The notes under the pieces were generated by a model. That model made no database searches and was not told the DNA's origin. It saw only the letters and a list, made by a program, of their open reading frames with translations. This document shows, in pieces, positions 1 through 8,410 of a stretch of DNA of 64,000 nucleotides; within the stretch, counting starts at the first letter, position 1; each line of letters opens with the position of its first letter. The DNA comes from Halomonas icarae (GTDB taxonomy: Bacteria; Pseudomonadota; Gammaproteobacteria; Pseudomonadales; Halomonadaceae), in the NCBI RefSeq assembly GCF_009901955.1, contig NZ_WUTS01000001.1, positions 1,742,717 through 1,806,716 on the forward strand, in the 5' to 3' direction. Both the position numbers and the translations under genes were made by a program.

Positions 1-672
1 CGCCTTGCCAAGCAGCGCGGCGATGCGCCGCTCGCGACTGGTCGGATCCTCCCCCGCCCGCAGCTGATGAACGGTCTTGTGGTTATGACGCAGGGTCCAG
101 CCGATGTCATAGCGCGACAGCGCCTGGCGGCGGAAGGCCTCCTCGACATGACCGAACTCGGTCTTCTCCTTGCGCAGGAACTTGCGCCTGGCCGGGGTGT
201 TGAAGAACAGGTCACGCACCGTCACCGAGGTGCCGCGGGGGTGCGGCGCCGGCGAGACCCGCGGCTCCATGTTGCGCCCCTCGGCCACCACCCGCCATCC
301 GGCGGTGGGGTCATCATCGGGGTTGGAGACCAGCTCCAGACGCGATACCGAACTGATCGAGGCCAGCGCCTCGCCGCGAAAGCCCAGGCTCGCCACACCC
401 TCGAGCTCCTCCAGGGAGGCGATCTTGCTGGTGGCGTGGCGCGACAGTGCCAGCGGCAGGTCATCCTCACCGATGCCGCTGCCATCGTCGCGCACCCGGA
501 TCAGTCGGGCACCACCGGCCTCCAGCTCCACCTCGATGCGCGAGCTGCCGGCATCGATGGCGTTCTCGAGCAGCTCCTTGACCACCGAGGCGGGGCGCTC
601 GACCACCTCGCCGGCGGCGATCTGGTTGGCCAGGCGTGGGTCAAGGGTTCGAATGCGACGCTGTTCTGACAT
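1..672 (-). CDS. mutL: DNA mismatch repair protein MutL (N-terminal part)
   Basis: Only the first 224 codons are in the window; the gene runs off the left edge. MutL is the GHKL-family ATPase that couples MutS mismatch recognition to strand incision. The GHKL signatures are visible: the ENAIDAG motif with Glu36 and Asn37, DDGSGI at residues 62-67, and GFRGEAL at 97-103. The start reads [12 protein letters not shown], which is typical of the family. The gene lies 33 bp downstream of the amidase gene on the same strand, the order amiB-mutL seen in E. coli, so it is probably cotranscribed from nnr. Identification is firm; the C-terminal dimerisation domain cannot be assessed. Confidence 0.96.
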   Translation of the reverse strand, partial: MSEQRRIRTLDPRLANQIAAGEVVERPASVVKELLENAIDAGSSRIEVELEAGGARLIRVRDDGSGIGEDDLPLALSRHATSKIASLEELEGVASLGFRGEALASISSVSRLELVSNPDDDPTAGWRVVAEGRNMEPRVSPAPHPRGTSVTVRDLFFNTPARRKFLRKEKTEFGHVEEAFRRQALSRYDIGWTLRHNHKTVHQLRAGEDPTSRERRIAALLGKA

Positions 673-705
673 ATCACTCCACGAAACGAAAGCCGCAAGC
701 CGAGC

Positions 706-2154
706 TTATGAGCGGGGGATGCGCAGCACCTGGCCGACCCGGATCACATCGCCATTGAGCTCGTTGGCCTGCTTGAGGCGGCGCACCGGCACATCATGGC
801 GGGAGGCGATCTCGGAGAGAGTATCACCCGGTTGGATGCGATACTCGTTGCCGGCGGTGCTTCGCCCGTTGTCACGCTGCCAGGCCAGCAGGCTGGCCGG
901 TGGCGGGTTGGTGCGGAAATGCTCCTCAACGCCGGCGAAGATGGCCTGGGCCATCTTCTCCTGGTGGGCAGGGTCGAGCAGGCGACGCTCCTCCTGGGGG
1001 TTGGAGATAAAGCCGGTCTCGACCAGCAACGACGGGATGTCCGGCGACTTGAGCACCACGAAACCGGCCTGTTCCACTCGCGGCTTGTGCAGCCGGTTGA
1101 CGCGCCCCATGCGATCCAGCACTCGCCCGCCGATGGAGAGGGAGTCGTTGAGGGTCGCGGTCATGGTCAGGTCGAGCAGCACGCCGCGCAGCACCTCGTC
1201 CTTGTCCTTGAGCGAGAGGTTGCCATCCACGCCGCCTATCAGGTCGGCCTTGTTCTCGCTCGCGGCCAGCCACTGTGCGGTCTCGGAGGTGGCTCCGCGC
1301 TGGGAGAGCGCAAAGACCGAACTGCCGTTGGGACGCGGACTATGAAAGGCGTCGGCATGGATGGAGACGAAGAAGTCTGCCTTCTGCTCACGCGCGATAT
1401 GGGTGCGCTGGCGCAGTCCAACGTAATAGTCGCTGTCGCGGATCATCACCGCACGGAACCCCTCGGCCGCATTGACTCGCTGCTGGAGGCGCTTGGCGAT
1501 CTGCAGCACCACGTCCTTCTCGCGGGTACCCGAGGGGCCGATGGCACCGGGATCCTCGCCGCCGTGGCCGGCGTCGATGGCGATGATGATATCGCGTTTG
1601 GGATGGGGCTGAGCCGGCTGGACCACCGCCTCGGGCTCGGGCACCACGGCCCTGCCGCCGAGGTCGACCTGGGCCTGGGCGCGCTTGGCGGCGATCTCCT
1701 GCTCGCGGATCATCGCCTCGATGGGGTCGATGGGATCCTCCACGGCGCTCTCGCCAGGGTACTCCAGATCCACCACCAGTCGATGTCCATACTGATCGTT
1801 GGGCGCCAAGACAAAGTGGCGCGGCGCCACCTCACGCTCCAGGTCCAGCACCACCCGTAGATCGCTTCCTTCGCGAACACCAGAGCGGATACGACTGATG
1901 GCGCTGCCGGTCAGATCGAGCCCGTCGAGGTCGGCCCGCATGCGGCTATCGTCCAGATCGATCACCAGCCGCCGCGGGTTGTCGAGGGAGAACACCTTGG
2001 CCTGGGTCGGTGAGGCCAGGTCGAAGACCAGGCGCGCATGATCCGGCGCCGCCCACAGCCGCAGGTTCTCCACCTCGCCGGCCTCAACCGCGGCAAAGGG
2101 GGCCATCATCGACAGGCTCAGCGCCAGCAGGCGATGCAGGATGGCTGGTCTCAT
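706..2154 (-). CDS. amiB: N-acetylmuramoyl-L-alanine amidase (AmiB/AmiC type)
   Basis: A 482-residue periplasmic zinc amidase that cleaves the stem peptide from peptidoglycan at the septum. A signal peptide (about 1-25, ending VEAG) is followed by an AMIN domain (about 27-130), a linker, the Amidase_3 catalytic domain (about 188-420) with zinc-ligand motifs IDAGHGG (His197), TREKD (Glu212) and VSIHADAFH, and one C-terminal LysM repeat (about 436-480, YRIQPGDTLSEIASRH). The AMIN domain directs such enzymes to the division site and LysM binds glycan. Its start overlaps the tsaE stop by one base, which implies translational coupling. The symbol follows E. coli synteny; AmiC would also fit the domain set. 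Confidence 0.95.
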   Translation of the reverse strand: MRPAILHRLLALSLSMMAPFAAVEAGEVENLRLWAAPDHARLVFDLASPTQAKVFSLDNPRRLVIDLDDSRMRADLDGLDLTGSAISRIRSGVREGSDLRVVLDLEREVAPRHFVLAPNDQYGHRLVVDLEYPGESAVEDPIDPIEAMIREQEIAAKRAQAQVDLGGRAVVPEPEAVVQPAQPHPKRDIIIAIDAGHGGEDPGAIGPSGTREKDVVLQIAKRLQQRVNAAEGFRAVMIRDSDYYVGLRQRTHIAREQKADFFVSIHADAFHSPRPNGSSVFALSQRGATSETAQWLAASENKADLIGGVDGNLSLKDKDEVLRGVLLDLTMTATLNDSLSIGGRVLDRMGRVNRLHKPRVEQAGFVVLKSPDIPSLLVETGFISNPQEERRLLDPAHQEKMAQAIFAGVEEHFRTNPPPASLLAWQRDNGRSTAGNEYRIQPGDTLSEIASRHDVPVRRLKQANELNGDVIRVGQVLRIPRS

Positions 2155-2678
2155 CAGGGAGTCCCCTCACCGGGCTTGGCCGCTCGACACCACTCGGTGA
2201 TGGCAGGCATGGCGGCCAGGCGAGCCAGGGCCGCTTCGCCATGGGTACTATCCGCCTCCAGTACGGCCTCGCGGCCCTCTCCCACCACACCAAGCTCGAT
2301 GCGCAGATCGGGACCGGGCAACCAGCCCTCACCCCGAACCGGCCACTCGATCAGACTCAAGGCATCATCCCCGAGCAGGTCTCGGCCGCCGATGAACTCG
2401 AGCTCCTCGGGGTCCCCCAGTCGGTAGAGATCGAAGTGATAGACCCGCTTGCCATCGAGTTCGTAGGGCTCCACCAGGGTATAGGTCGGGCTCTTCACCG
2501 CGCCACGATGACCATAGGCACGCAACACGCCGCGGGCCAGGGTCGTCTTGCCGGCCCCCAGCTCGCCGACGAGATAGACCCGCCCACGCCCCTCCAGGGC
2601 ACGCCCCAGGCACTCCCCCAGGCCCACCTGGCACGCTTCATCATCGAGTCGCAGCCGCATCGTCCTCGCCCTTGCCAT
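2154..2678 (-). CDS. tsaE: tRNA threonylcarbamoyladenosine biosynthesis ATPase TsaE
   Basis: TsaE is the ATPase that works with TsaB, TsaD and TsaC to make the t6A37 modification of ANN-decoding tRNAs. The P-loop GELGAGKTTLARG lies near residues 38-50, followed by the family-typical KSPTYTLVEPYEL and HFDLYRL segments. Length (174 residues) is a little above E. coli TsaE. The ATG at 2678 overlaps the nnr TGA by one base; a GTG one codon upstream (2681) is possible but less likely. It lies between nnr and the amidase gene in the order conserved in enteric bacteria. Confidence 0.94.
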   Translation of the reverse strand: MARARTMRLRLDDEACQVGLGECLGRALEGRGRVYLVGELGAGKTTLARGVLRAYGHRGAVKSPTYTLVEPYELDGKRVYHFDLYRLGDPEELEFIGGRDLLGDDALSLIEWPVRGEGWLPGPDLRIELGVVGEGREAVLEADSTHGEAALARLAAMPAITEWCRAAKPGEGTP

Positions 2679-4216
2679 CACACGTCGCCATCACACTCGG
2701 TCGGGTTGACTAGAATTCGCGCATAGGATGCCAGATCACCGGCCAGCAGACCACGCTCTCCGGCGTCGGCCACGGCCAAATCCGCGGCCCTGGCGTGGAC
2801 CAGCACCCCCAGTCGGGCGGCGATCTCCAGCGGCACTCCCTGAGCCAGCAGGGCACCGAGCATTCCGGAGAGCACATCCCCCATGCCACCGCTGGCCATG
2901 CCGGGGTTGCCGAAGGGGCAGACCGCAACCCCCTGGGGGCCCGCGATCAGGCTGCCCGCCCCCTTGAGAACCACCACCCCGCCGAAACGCTCGCGCAGGG
3001 CCACCACGGCCGCACGGCGGTCCGCCTCGATCTCGGCCACACGCCAGCCCAGCAGGCGGGCCGCCTCTCCGGGGTGGGGGGTCAGGATCCAGTTGTCGCG
3101 GGGCGCCATGCCCTCCTCCGCTCCGGCGAAGTAGGCGGCCAGCAGATTGAGTCCATCGGCATCCACCACCAGCGGCTTGTCGGTCTCGAGAGCCGCCTGC
3201 AGCACACCCTGGCCCCAGCTGCCCTGCCCCAGGCCGGGGCCCACCACCAGCACATCGGCCTGGGCGGGCAGCTGACCGAGATCGGTGGCACCACGAATGC
3301 CATGGGCCATCACCTCGGGACGACGCACCAGGCTGGCGGCAACATGCGCCGGCGCGGTGGCCAGGCTGACCTTGCCGGCCCCCAGCCGTGCACAGGCCTC
3401 GGCGGCCAGCAGCGCCGCGCCCCCGAAACCGGGCGCGCCCCCCAGCACCAGCGCATGGCCACAGTCGCCCTTGTGGGCGGTACGCCGCCGCGCCGGCAGC
3501 CAGGCAGCCGCCAGCCCCGTGTCGAGCAGGTGCGCTGCCGGCACCAGGTCCGTCGCGGCCAGGGCCTCCACCCCCAGATCCCGAAAGCAGAGTTCGCCGA
3601 CATGCTCCGCCGCCGCACCGATATGCAGGCCCAGCTTGTCGCCGATAAAGGTCAAGGTGGTAGCCGCCAGCACCGCGTCGCCGAGTACCGCACCGGTATC
3701 GGCGTGCAGCCCCGAGGGAATATCGATGGCCAGCACCGGCCTGCCACTGGCATTGACCGCCGCGATCGCCTCACGAAAGGCACCGCGCACCTCGCCGGCA
3801 AGCCCGGTCCCCAGCAGGGCATCGACCATCAACTCCCCGGAGAGCCTGATGCCGGGCGTCCAGGGTTCGGCGCCCACGCCGGCCGCCGTGGCCATCCTGG
3901 CGGCCAGGCGGGCATCGCCACTCAATTCATCGACGGGCCTGAGCAGAACGCGCTGCACCGTGAGCCCCTCGGCGGCGGCCAGGGCGGCCAGCACATGGCC
4001 ATCGCCGCCATTGTTGCCCCCTCCACACAGCACCGTAAGCGAACGAACCTCGGGCCAGCGCTGCCTGAGCACCTGCCAGGCCGCGGCACTGGCTCGCTGC
4101 ATCAGGGCGAAGCCCGCGATGCCACCGGCAATGGTGCGACGATCCAGTTCACGCACCTGGGCGGAAAGATAGAGGGGGCGCAATCCTGCCCCGGGCCCCT
4201 GGCTGGCATCGATCAT
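2678..4216 (-). CDS. nnr: Bifunctional NAD(P)H-hydrate epimerase/dehydratase Nnr
   Basis: This metabolite-repair enzyme epimerises and dehydrates damaged NAD(P)H hydrates. The N-terminal YjeF_N epimerase half carries NNGGDG at residues 68-73. The C-terminal ribokinase-like ADP-dependent dehydratase half carries the GMASGGMGDVLSG signature. The ATG at 4216 (512 residues) is preferred because GGGGAG stands 8 bp upstream; an upstream start at 4264 would add 16 residues with no similar site. It is the first gene of the nnr-tsaE-amiB-mutL operon and is divergent from queG. Confidence 0.95.
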   Translation of the reverse strand: MIDASQGPGAGLRPLYLSAQVRELDRRTIAGGIAGFALMQRASAAAWQVLRQRWPEVRSLTVLCGGGNNGGDGHVLAALAAAEGLTVQRVLLRPVDELSGDARLAARMATAAGVGAEPWTPGIRLSGELMVDALLGTGLAGEVRGAFREAIAAVNASGRPVLAIDIPSGLHADTGAVLGDAVLAATTLTFIGDKLGLHIGAAAEHVGELCFRDLGVEALAATDLVPAAHLLDTGLAAAWLPARRRTAHKGDCGHALVLGGAPGFGGAALLAAEACARLGAGKVSLATAPAHVAASLVRRPEVMAHGIRGATDLGQLPAQADVLVVGPGLGQGSWGQGVLQAALETDKPLVVDADGLNLLAAYFAGAEEGMAPRDNWILTPHPGEAARLLGWRVAEIEADRRAAVVALRERFGGVVVLKGAGSLIAGPQGVAVCPFGNPGMASGGMGDVLSGMLGALLAQGVPLEIAARLGVLVHARAADLAVADAGERGLLAGDLASYARILVNPTECDGDV

Positions 4217-4342
4217 GCGGTGTCTCCCCGGTGGCAATGCTTTATCATGGCAGCCGTTCGACAAACGACCTTATCGAACAGTGTAAAGCCTTCGCGGCCC
4301 GCGCCAAGTGGCGCAGGCCCCCTGCACGGTGTTTTCGCGATC

Positions 4343-5446
4343 ATGTCCTCCTCGTCTCTCCACGACGACGCCCCCGACCCGCACGCCCTGGCCCAGCGTA
4401 TCAAGGCCTGGGGGAGCGAGCTCGGCTTCCAGCAGCTTGGCATTACCGATATCGACCTCAGCGAGGATGAGGCGCGCCTCGAGCGTTGGCTGGCGGCCGG
4501 CCGGCATGGCGAGATGGGCTTCATGGCCAAGCATGGCACCAAGCGCACGCGCCCCGACGAGCTGGTGCCCGGCACCGTGCGAGTGATCAGTGTGCGGCTG
4601 GACTATCTGCCCGCCGAGGTCGAGACCCTCACCACCCTGGCGAGTCCGCAGACGGCCTATGTGTCGCGCTACGCTACCGGCCGCGACTATCACAAGCTGA
4701 TGCGCAAGCGCCTGGCGACCCTGGCCAAGTGGATCGAGGCCGAGACAGGCCCCTTCGGCTACCGGGCCTTCGTCGACTCGGCGCCGGTCATGGAGCGGGC
4801 ACTGGCGCGCAAGGCGGGGCTCGGCTGGGTCGGCAAGAATGCCATGCTGATCAACCCGCGGGCCGGCTCGCTGTTCTTTCTGGGCGAGCTTTATACCGAC
4901 CTGCCGCTGCCGGCGGATGAGCCCTTTGCCGGCGAGCACTGTGGCAGCTGCAGCGCCTGCCGCACCGCCTGTCCCACCGGCGCCATCGTCGAGGACCGCG
5001 TGGTCGACGCCCGGGCCTGCATCTCCTACCTGACCATCGAGCTGTTCGGAGCGATTCCCGAGCACTATCGCGTGGCCATGGGCAACCGGGTATTCGGCTG
5101 TGACGACTGTCAGCTGGTCTGTCCCTTCACGCGCTTTACCACGCCCACCGCCGAGACGGACTTCTCGCCGCGCCACGACCTCGACCGCGCCAGCCTGCTC
5201 TCGCTATTCGCCTGGGGTGAGGAGGAGTTTCTGGAGAAGACCGCCGGCAGCCCGATCCGCCGCATCGGCTACGAGCGCTGGCTGCGTAACCTCGCCGTGG
5301 GGCTGGGCAACGCCCCCTGGAGCGAGGCCATCGAGGCGGCGCTGAGAGCACGCCTGCCCTACCCCTCCGACCTCGTCCGCGAGCATGTGCGCTGGGCGCT
5401 GACCCGTCAGCGGGAAAAACGCCAGCAGCTGATTGCGACCAGTTGA
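4343..5446 (+). CDS. queG: Epoxyqueuosine reductase QueG
   Basis: A 367-residue cobalamin- and iron-sulfur-dependent enzyme that performs the last step of queuosine synthesis in tRNA, reducing epoxyqueuosine to queuosine. Two 4Fe-4S binding motifs are visible: Cys200, Cys203, Cys206, Cys210 in CGSCSACRTACP and Cys253, Cys256, Cys260 in CDDCQLVCP. The FVDSAPVMER segment holds the probable catalytic acid (Asp145). The start chosen is the ATG reading MSSSSLHDD. The reading frame stays open far upstream opposite nnr, but that part is antisense shadow. Divergence from nnr matches E. coli. Confidence 0.95.
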   Translation: MSSSSLHDDAPDPHALAQRIKAWGSELGFQQLGITDIDLSEDEARLERWLAAGRHGEMGFMAKHGTKRTRPDELVPGTVRVISVRLDYLPAEVETLTTLASPQTAYVSRYATGRDYHKLMRKRLATLAKWIEAETGPFGYRAFVDSAPVMERALARKAGLGWVGKNAMLINPRAGSLFFLGELYTDLPLPADEPFAGEHCGSCSACRTACPTGAIVEDRVVDARACISYLTIELFGAIPEHYRVAMGNRVFGCDDCQLVCPFTRFTTPTAETDFSPRHDLDRASLLSLFAWGEEEFLEKTAGSPIRRIGYERWLRNLAVGLGNAPWSEAIEAALRARLPYPSDLVREHVRWALTRQREKRQQLIATS

Positions 5447-5644
5447 ACACTACCCCTGGAGTCGCTATATGCCGGCGACTTAGCCCTTTTGGAGGCAACA
5501 GGTACTGCCCAAGTGAGCGGCGCCGGGGACAGGGCTGGAGGGGGTCCGAAGACCAGGGATGGCTGAGGTAGCGCCCAAGGATGGGTTCACAGCGCCCCCG
5601 ATCAGGCCTGTCGCCGGAAAAGCCGCGCCTTATTCTCCAGTCGC
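5447..5644. other. Convergent intergenic region queG/orn holding repeat copy A
   Basis: This gap lies between the 3' ends of queG and orn. Most of it is copy A of the dispersed ~112-bp repeat described separately. No gene or clear U-tract terminator is seen outside the repeat. Confidence 0.7.
5517..5627 (+). repeat. Dispersed ~112-bp intergenic repeat, copy A
   Basis: This is the most divergent of four related copies (others at 12269-12380, 16527-16638 and 18993-19104). It begins GCGGCGCCGGGG, carries the conserved core GCGCCCA(A/G)GGATGGGTTCACAGCGCC, and ends CTGTCGCCGG then AGCCGCG. The family has two spaced CCAGGGATGG direct repeats; here the first is kept and the second has one substitution. 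It has no coding capacity. Confidence 0.85.
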
Positions 5645-6250
5645 CTACTCCTCCTCGTCGCTGTGCTGTCCCGGCAGGCGCAGAAAAGTATTGCGATAGT
5701 GGGCCAGCTCGGCGATGGACTCCTTGATGTCATCCATGGCCAGGTGCACATTGCGCTTGCTGAAGCCCGCCAGGGCGCCGGGATTCCAGCGCTTGGCCAG
5801 CTCCTTGAGGGTGGAGACATCGAGGTTGCGGTAGTGGAAGAAGGCCAGCAGTTCGGGCATCTCACGCTCAAGGAAGCGACGGTCCTGATGGATGCTGTTG
5901 CCGCACATCGGTGAGCTGCCGGGCTCGACATGCTCCTGCAGGAACGCCAGGGTGCGCCGCTCGGCCTCGGCGGTATCCACATCACTCGCCTGCACGCGCG
6001 CGGTCAGCCCCGATTCGCCGTGGGTTCGGGTACACCACGCATCCATCCCCTCGAGCAGGCTATCCGGCTGCTTGACCGCAATCACCGGCCCTTCGGCAAC
6101 AACATTGAGCTCGGCATCGGTGACCAGGGTGGCCACCTCGATGATCCGCTCCCTGTTCGGGTCGAGGCCGGTCATCTCCAGGTCGATCCAGACCAGACGC
6201 TGGCTGCGGGGGTTCTGCTTGTCGTCTTTCACTGACGCGTTCGTGCTCAT
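5645..6250 (-). CDS. orn: Oligoribonuclease Orn
   Basis: A 201-residue DEDDh-family 3'-5' exoribonuclease that degrades very short RNAs, including pGpG and other nanoRNAs, to mononucleotides. The first acidic motif is [10 protein letters not shown] (Asp23, Glu25); the HxAxxD motif is at the C-terminal NVHLAMDDI segment. About 18 N-terminal residues precede the usual family start, and the tail is acidic (ending DEEE). It is divergent from rsgA, as in E. coli, with a shared promoter region at 6251-6347. Confidence 0.96.
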   Translation of the reverse strand: MSTNASVKDDKQNPRSQRLVWIDLEMTGLDPNRERIIEVATLVTDAELNVVAEGPVIAVKQPDSLLEGMDAWCTRTHGESGLTARVQASDVDTAEAERRTLAFLQEHVEPGSSPMCGNSIHQDRRFLEREMPELLAFFHYRNLDVSTLKELAKRWNPGALAGFSKRNVHLAMDDIKESIAELAHYRNTFLRLPGQHSDEEE

Positions 6251-6311
6251 GAAAACACCTTCTCCTGCGTGGGCCGACTCGCAACCTCGCGACAGCCGGC
6301 GTCATGGATGA

Positions 6312-6331
6312 GTACAATGCCATCATTGTAC
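6312..6331. promoter_or_regulatory. Inverted repeat forming divergent -10 elements for orn and rsgA
   Basis: GTACAATG and CATTGTAC form 8-bp inverted arms separated by four bases. Each arm contains TACAAT in the direction of one of the divergent genes, so the palindrome may supply both -10 boxes. For rsgA, a CGACAG hexamer sits 17 bp upstream of TACAAT. The -35 for orn is weaker (TTGCTC at 19 bp). It could instead be a repressor site. Confidence 0.45.
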
Positions 6332-6347
6332 CGAGCATCAGGGCCCC

Positions 6348-7382
6348 ATGAGCAAACGCAAGCTGAGTCGCCAGCAACGCTGGCGTATCGAGAAGATACA
6401 GGCCGAGCGCGCCGCACGCGCCACCCGCCACGATGTCCAGGAAGAGGAGCTGCTCACCGCCGGCGACTACGGCGCCGAGCAGTCAGGCCGGGTGATGGCC
6501 CACTTCGGCCGCACCCTGGACGTGCGGCCGGACGCCGACGACGCATCGATACGCTGCCATCTGCGCGCCAACCTCGATGGCCTGGTCACCGGCGACCGAG
6601 TGATCTGGCGCGGCAGAACGGACACCAAGGGGCGCATCGTCGAGGGCGTGGTGGTCGCCCGCGGCGAGCGCGACAACGTGCTGGAGCGCCCCGACGCCCG
6701 AGGCCAGCTCAAGCCGGTGGCGGCCAATATCGACCAGATCCTGGTCGTCTTCGCGGTGGAGCCCGAGCCCCACTCCAACCTGATCGACCGCTACCTGGTG
6801 GCCGCCGAGTCCACCGGCATCACCCCCGTGCTGGTGCTCAACAAGGTCGACCTGCTGCCCGACGGCGGTGGCGAGCTGATGGCACTGCTGCAGCGCTACG
6901 CGGCACTCGGCTACCCGGTGGTGGCCACCACCACCGCCAGCGAGGATGGCCTGGCGAGCCTGCTGTCGCGGCTGGCCGGCCGCACCTCGGTGTTCGTGGG
7001 GCAGAGTGGTGTGGGCAAGTCGTCACTGATCGACCGCCTGCTTCCCGACGAGGGGCTGCGTATCGGTGACCTGTCGAAGGATTCTCGCAAGGGCACCCAT
7101 ACCACCACCACCGCGCGGCTCTATCGGCTGCCTCGCGCCGAGGGGGCCGAGCTGATCGACTCCCCGGGCATTCGCGAGTTCGGCCTCGGCCACCTGACCG
7201 AACAGCAGGTCACCGAGGGCTTTGTCGAGTTTCGTCCCTATCTCGGCCAGTGTCGCTTTCGCGACTGCCGTCACCGCCAGGAACCGGGCTGTGCCCTGCT
7301 CGCCGCGGTGGAGCGTGAAGAGATTCATCCCGAGCGATTCGCCAGCTACCGGCGCATCCTCGACTCCCTGGAAGTGAGCTGA
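6348..7382 (+). CDS. rsgA: Ribosome small-subunit biogenesis GTPase RsgA
   Basis: A 344-residue circularly permuted GTPase acting in late maturation of the 30S subunit. An N-terminal basic region and OB-fold are followed by the permuted G motifs: NKVD at 165-168 (G4) precedes the P-loop GQSGVGKSS at 218-226 (G1), with DSPG at 271-274 (G3). The zinc-binding C-terminal segment contains CRFRDCRH and a further Cys in EPGC. The neighbours orn (divergent) and psd (downstream) match the E. coli arrangement, with a rhodanese gene inserted before psd. Confidence 0.96.
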   Translation: MSKRKLSRQQRWRIEKIQAERAARATRHDVQEEELLTAGDYGAEQSGRVMAHFGRTLDVRPDADDASIRCHLRANLDGLVTGDRVIWRGRTDTKGRIVEGVVVARGERDNVLERPDARGQLKPVAANIDQILVVFAVEPEPHSNLIDRYLVAAESTGITPVLVLNKVDLLPDGGGELMALLQRYAALGYPVVATTTASEDGLASLLSRLAGRTSVFVGQSGVGKSSLIDRLLPDEGLRIGDLSKDSRKGTHTTTTARLYRLPRAEGAELIDSPGIREFGLGHLTEQQVTEGFVEFRPYLGQCRFRDCRHRQEPGCALLAAVEREEIHPERFASYRRILDSLEVS

Positions 7383-7388
7383 GCGGAC

Positions 7389-7427
7389 CTGTCATACAAG
7401 GCTGACATACAAGGCTGTCATACAAGG
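7389..7427 (+). repeat. Three tandem 13-bp repeats before the rhodanese gene
   Basis: Three consecutive 13-mers read CTG(T/A)CATACAAGG, the middle one differing at one base. The last copy supplies the AAGGAGA ribosome binding site of the sulfurtransferase gene starting at 7436. The array begins 7 bp after the rsgA stop. It could vary in copy number and alter initiation, but this is inference. Confidence 0.8.
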
Positions 7428-7435
7428 AGAGTCCC

Positions 7436-8266
7436 ATGAGTTCAGAAGCCAACCTGCTACCGCTGATCGTCGAACCGGAACAGCTCGCCGAGCACCTGGA
7501 TGCCCCGTCGCTGCTGATCATCGACGTGCCCATGCGCGGCGACAGCTATACCGGGGGTCATGTCCCCGGTGCCGTGTTCCTCGACAAGGCTCGGCTGATG
7601 CGCGGCGAGGGCGAGGTCCCGAACCGCGAGCCCAGTGTCGAGCAGCTCTCGGCCCTGTTCAGCGACCTCGGTCTGACGCGTGACACCCATGTGATGGCCT
7701 ATGACGACGAGGGCGGTGGCTGGGCAGGCCGGCTGCTGTGGACCCTGGAGCTGATCGGCCATACTCGCTACTCCTACCTCAACGGCGGCATTCATGCCTG
7801 GCGTGCCGCGGGCCAACCGCTCGCCACCGAGGCCAGCGCCCCCAACCCCAGCGACTATGAGGCGGAGCTCCTCACGCCCGAGGTGCTGATCGAGCGCGAC
7901 GAGATCGCCGAGCGCCTCGGCGAGAAGGGGTTCGCGGTATGGGATGCTCGCTCACCGGCGGAGTACCGCGGCGAGAAGGGCGACAACAAGCATCTCGGCC
8001 ATATCCCCGGAGCGGTCAACCTGGAGTGGACCCAGGCCATGGACCCCGAGCGCGGCCTGCGCCTGCGCGACTATGCCGAGCTGATCACCGAGCTCGAGGC
8101 CCTGGGTCTGACCCCGGACATGGAAGTGGCCACCCACTGCCAGAGCCACCACCGCAGCGGCTTCACCTGGCTGGTGGGCAGAGCACTAGGCTTCGAGCGA
8201 ATCCGCGCCTATGCCGGCTCCTGGAAGGAGTGGGGCAATCGCGACGATAGCCCTATCGAGAAGTAG
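7436..8266 (+). CDS. Two-domain rhodanese-type sulfurtransferase
   Basis: A 276-residue protein with two rhodanese domains, an inactive N-terminal one and a catalytic C-terminal one. Active-site Cys235 lies in CQSHHRSG, close to the CQTHHRS loop known for Azotobacter RhdA rather than the CRKG/CGSG loops of mammalian rhodanese or 3-mercaptopyruvate sulfurtransferase. Family knowledge suggests thiosulfate:cyanide sulfurtransferase activity or general sulfane-sulfur handling; the true acceptor is unknown. It sits between rsgA and psd with a clear AAGGAGA site six bases before the ATG. Confidence 0.88.
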   Translation: MSSEANLLPLIVEPEQLAEHLDAPSLLIIDVPMRGDSYTGGHVPGAVFLDKARLMRGEGEVPNREPSVEQLSALFSDLGLTRDTHVMAYDDEGGGWAGRLLWTLELIGHTRYSYLNGGIHAWRAAGQPLATEASAPNPSDYEAELLTPEVLIERDEIAERLGEKGFAVWDARSPAEYRGEKGDNKHLGHIPGAVNLEWTQAMDPERGLRLRDYAELITELEALGLTPDMEVATHCQSHHRSGFTWLVGRALGFERIRAYAGSWKEWGNRDDSPIEK

Positions 8267-8270
8267 GCCA

Positions 8271-8299
8271 CCCCCCTCGGGGTCAGACCCCGAGGGGGG
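8271..8299 (+). terminator. Perfect 14-bp inverted repeat downstream of the rhodanese gene
   Basis: Two 14-base arms (CCCCCCTCGGGGTC and its complement) flank a single central A. This is a very stable hairpin a few bases after the stop codon. It lacks a T tract, so it may be a bidirectional terminator or mRNA-end stabiliser. The central GGGGTCAGACCCC recurs as GGGGTCTGACCCC at 8346-8358. Confidence 0.55.
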
Positions 8300-8410
8300 G
8301 GCCTCCGCCCACAACATGCACGATCACAGTCCCAGCATCTCGACCGGGGTCTGACCCCAAAGGGTCGACTCCGGTACTCCCAACTCGATTCATCCCGGAG
8401 ACAACCAGCC

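Noticed and set aside
2795..4342. Long plus-strand frame running into queG (would make an 883-residue protein)
   Set aside because: The upstream part is antisense to nnr, has low-complexity composition typical of shadow frames in GC-rich DNA, and QueG homology starts at 4343.
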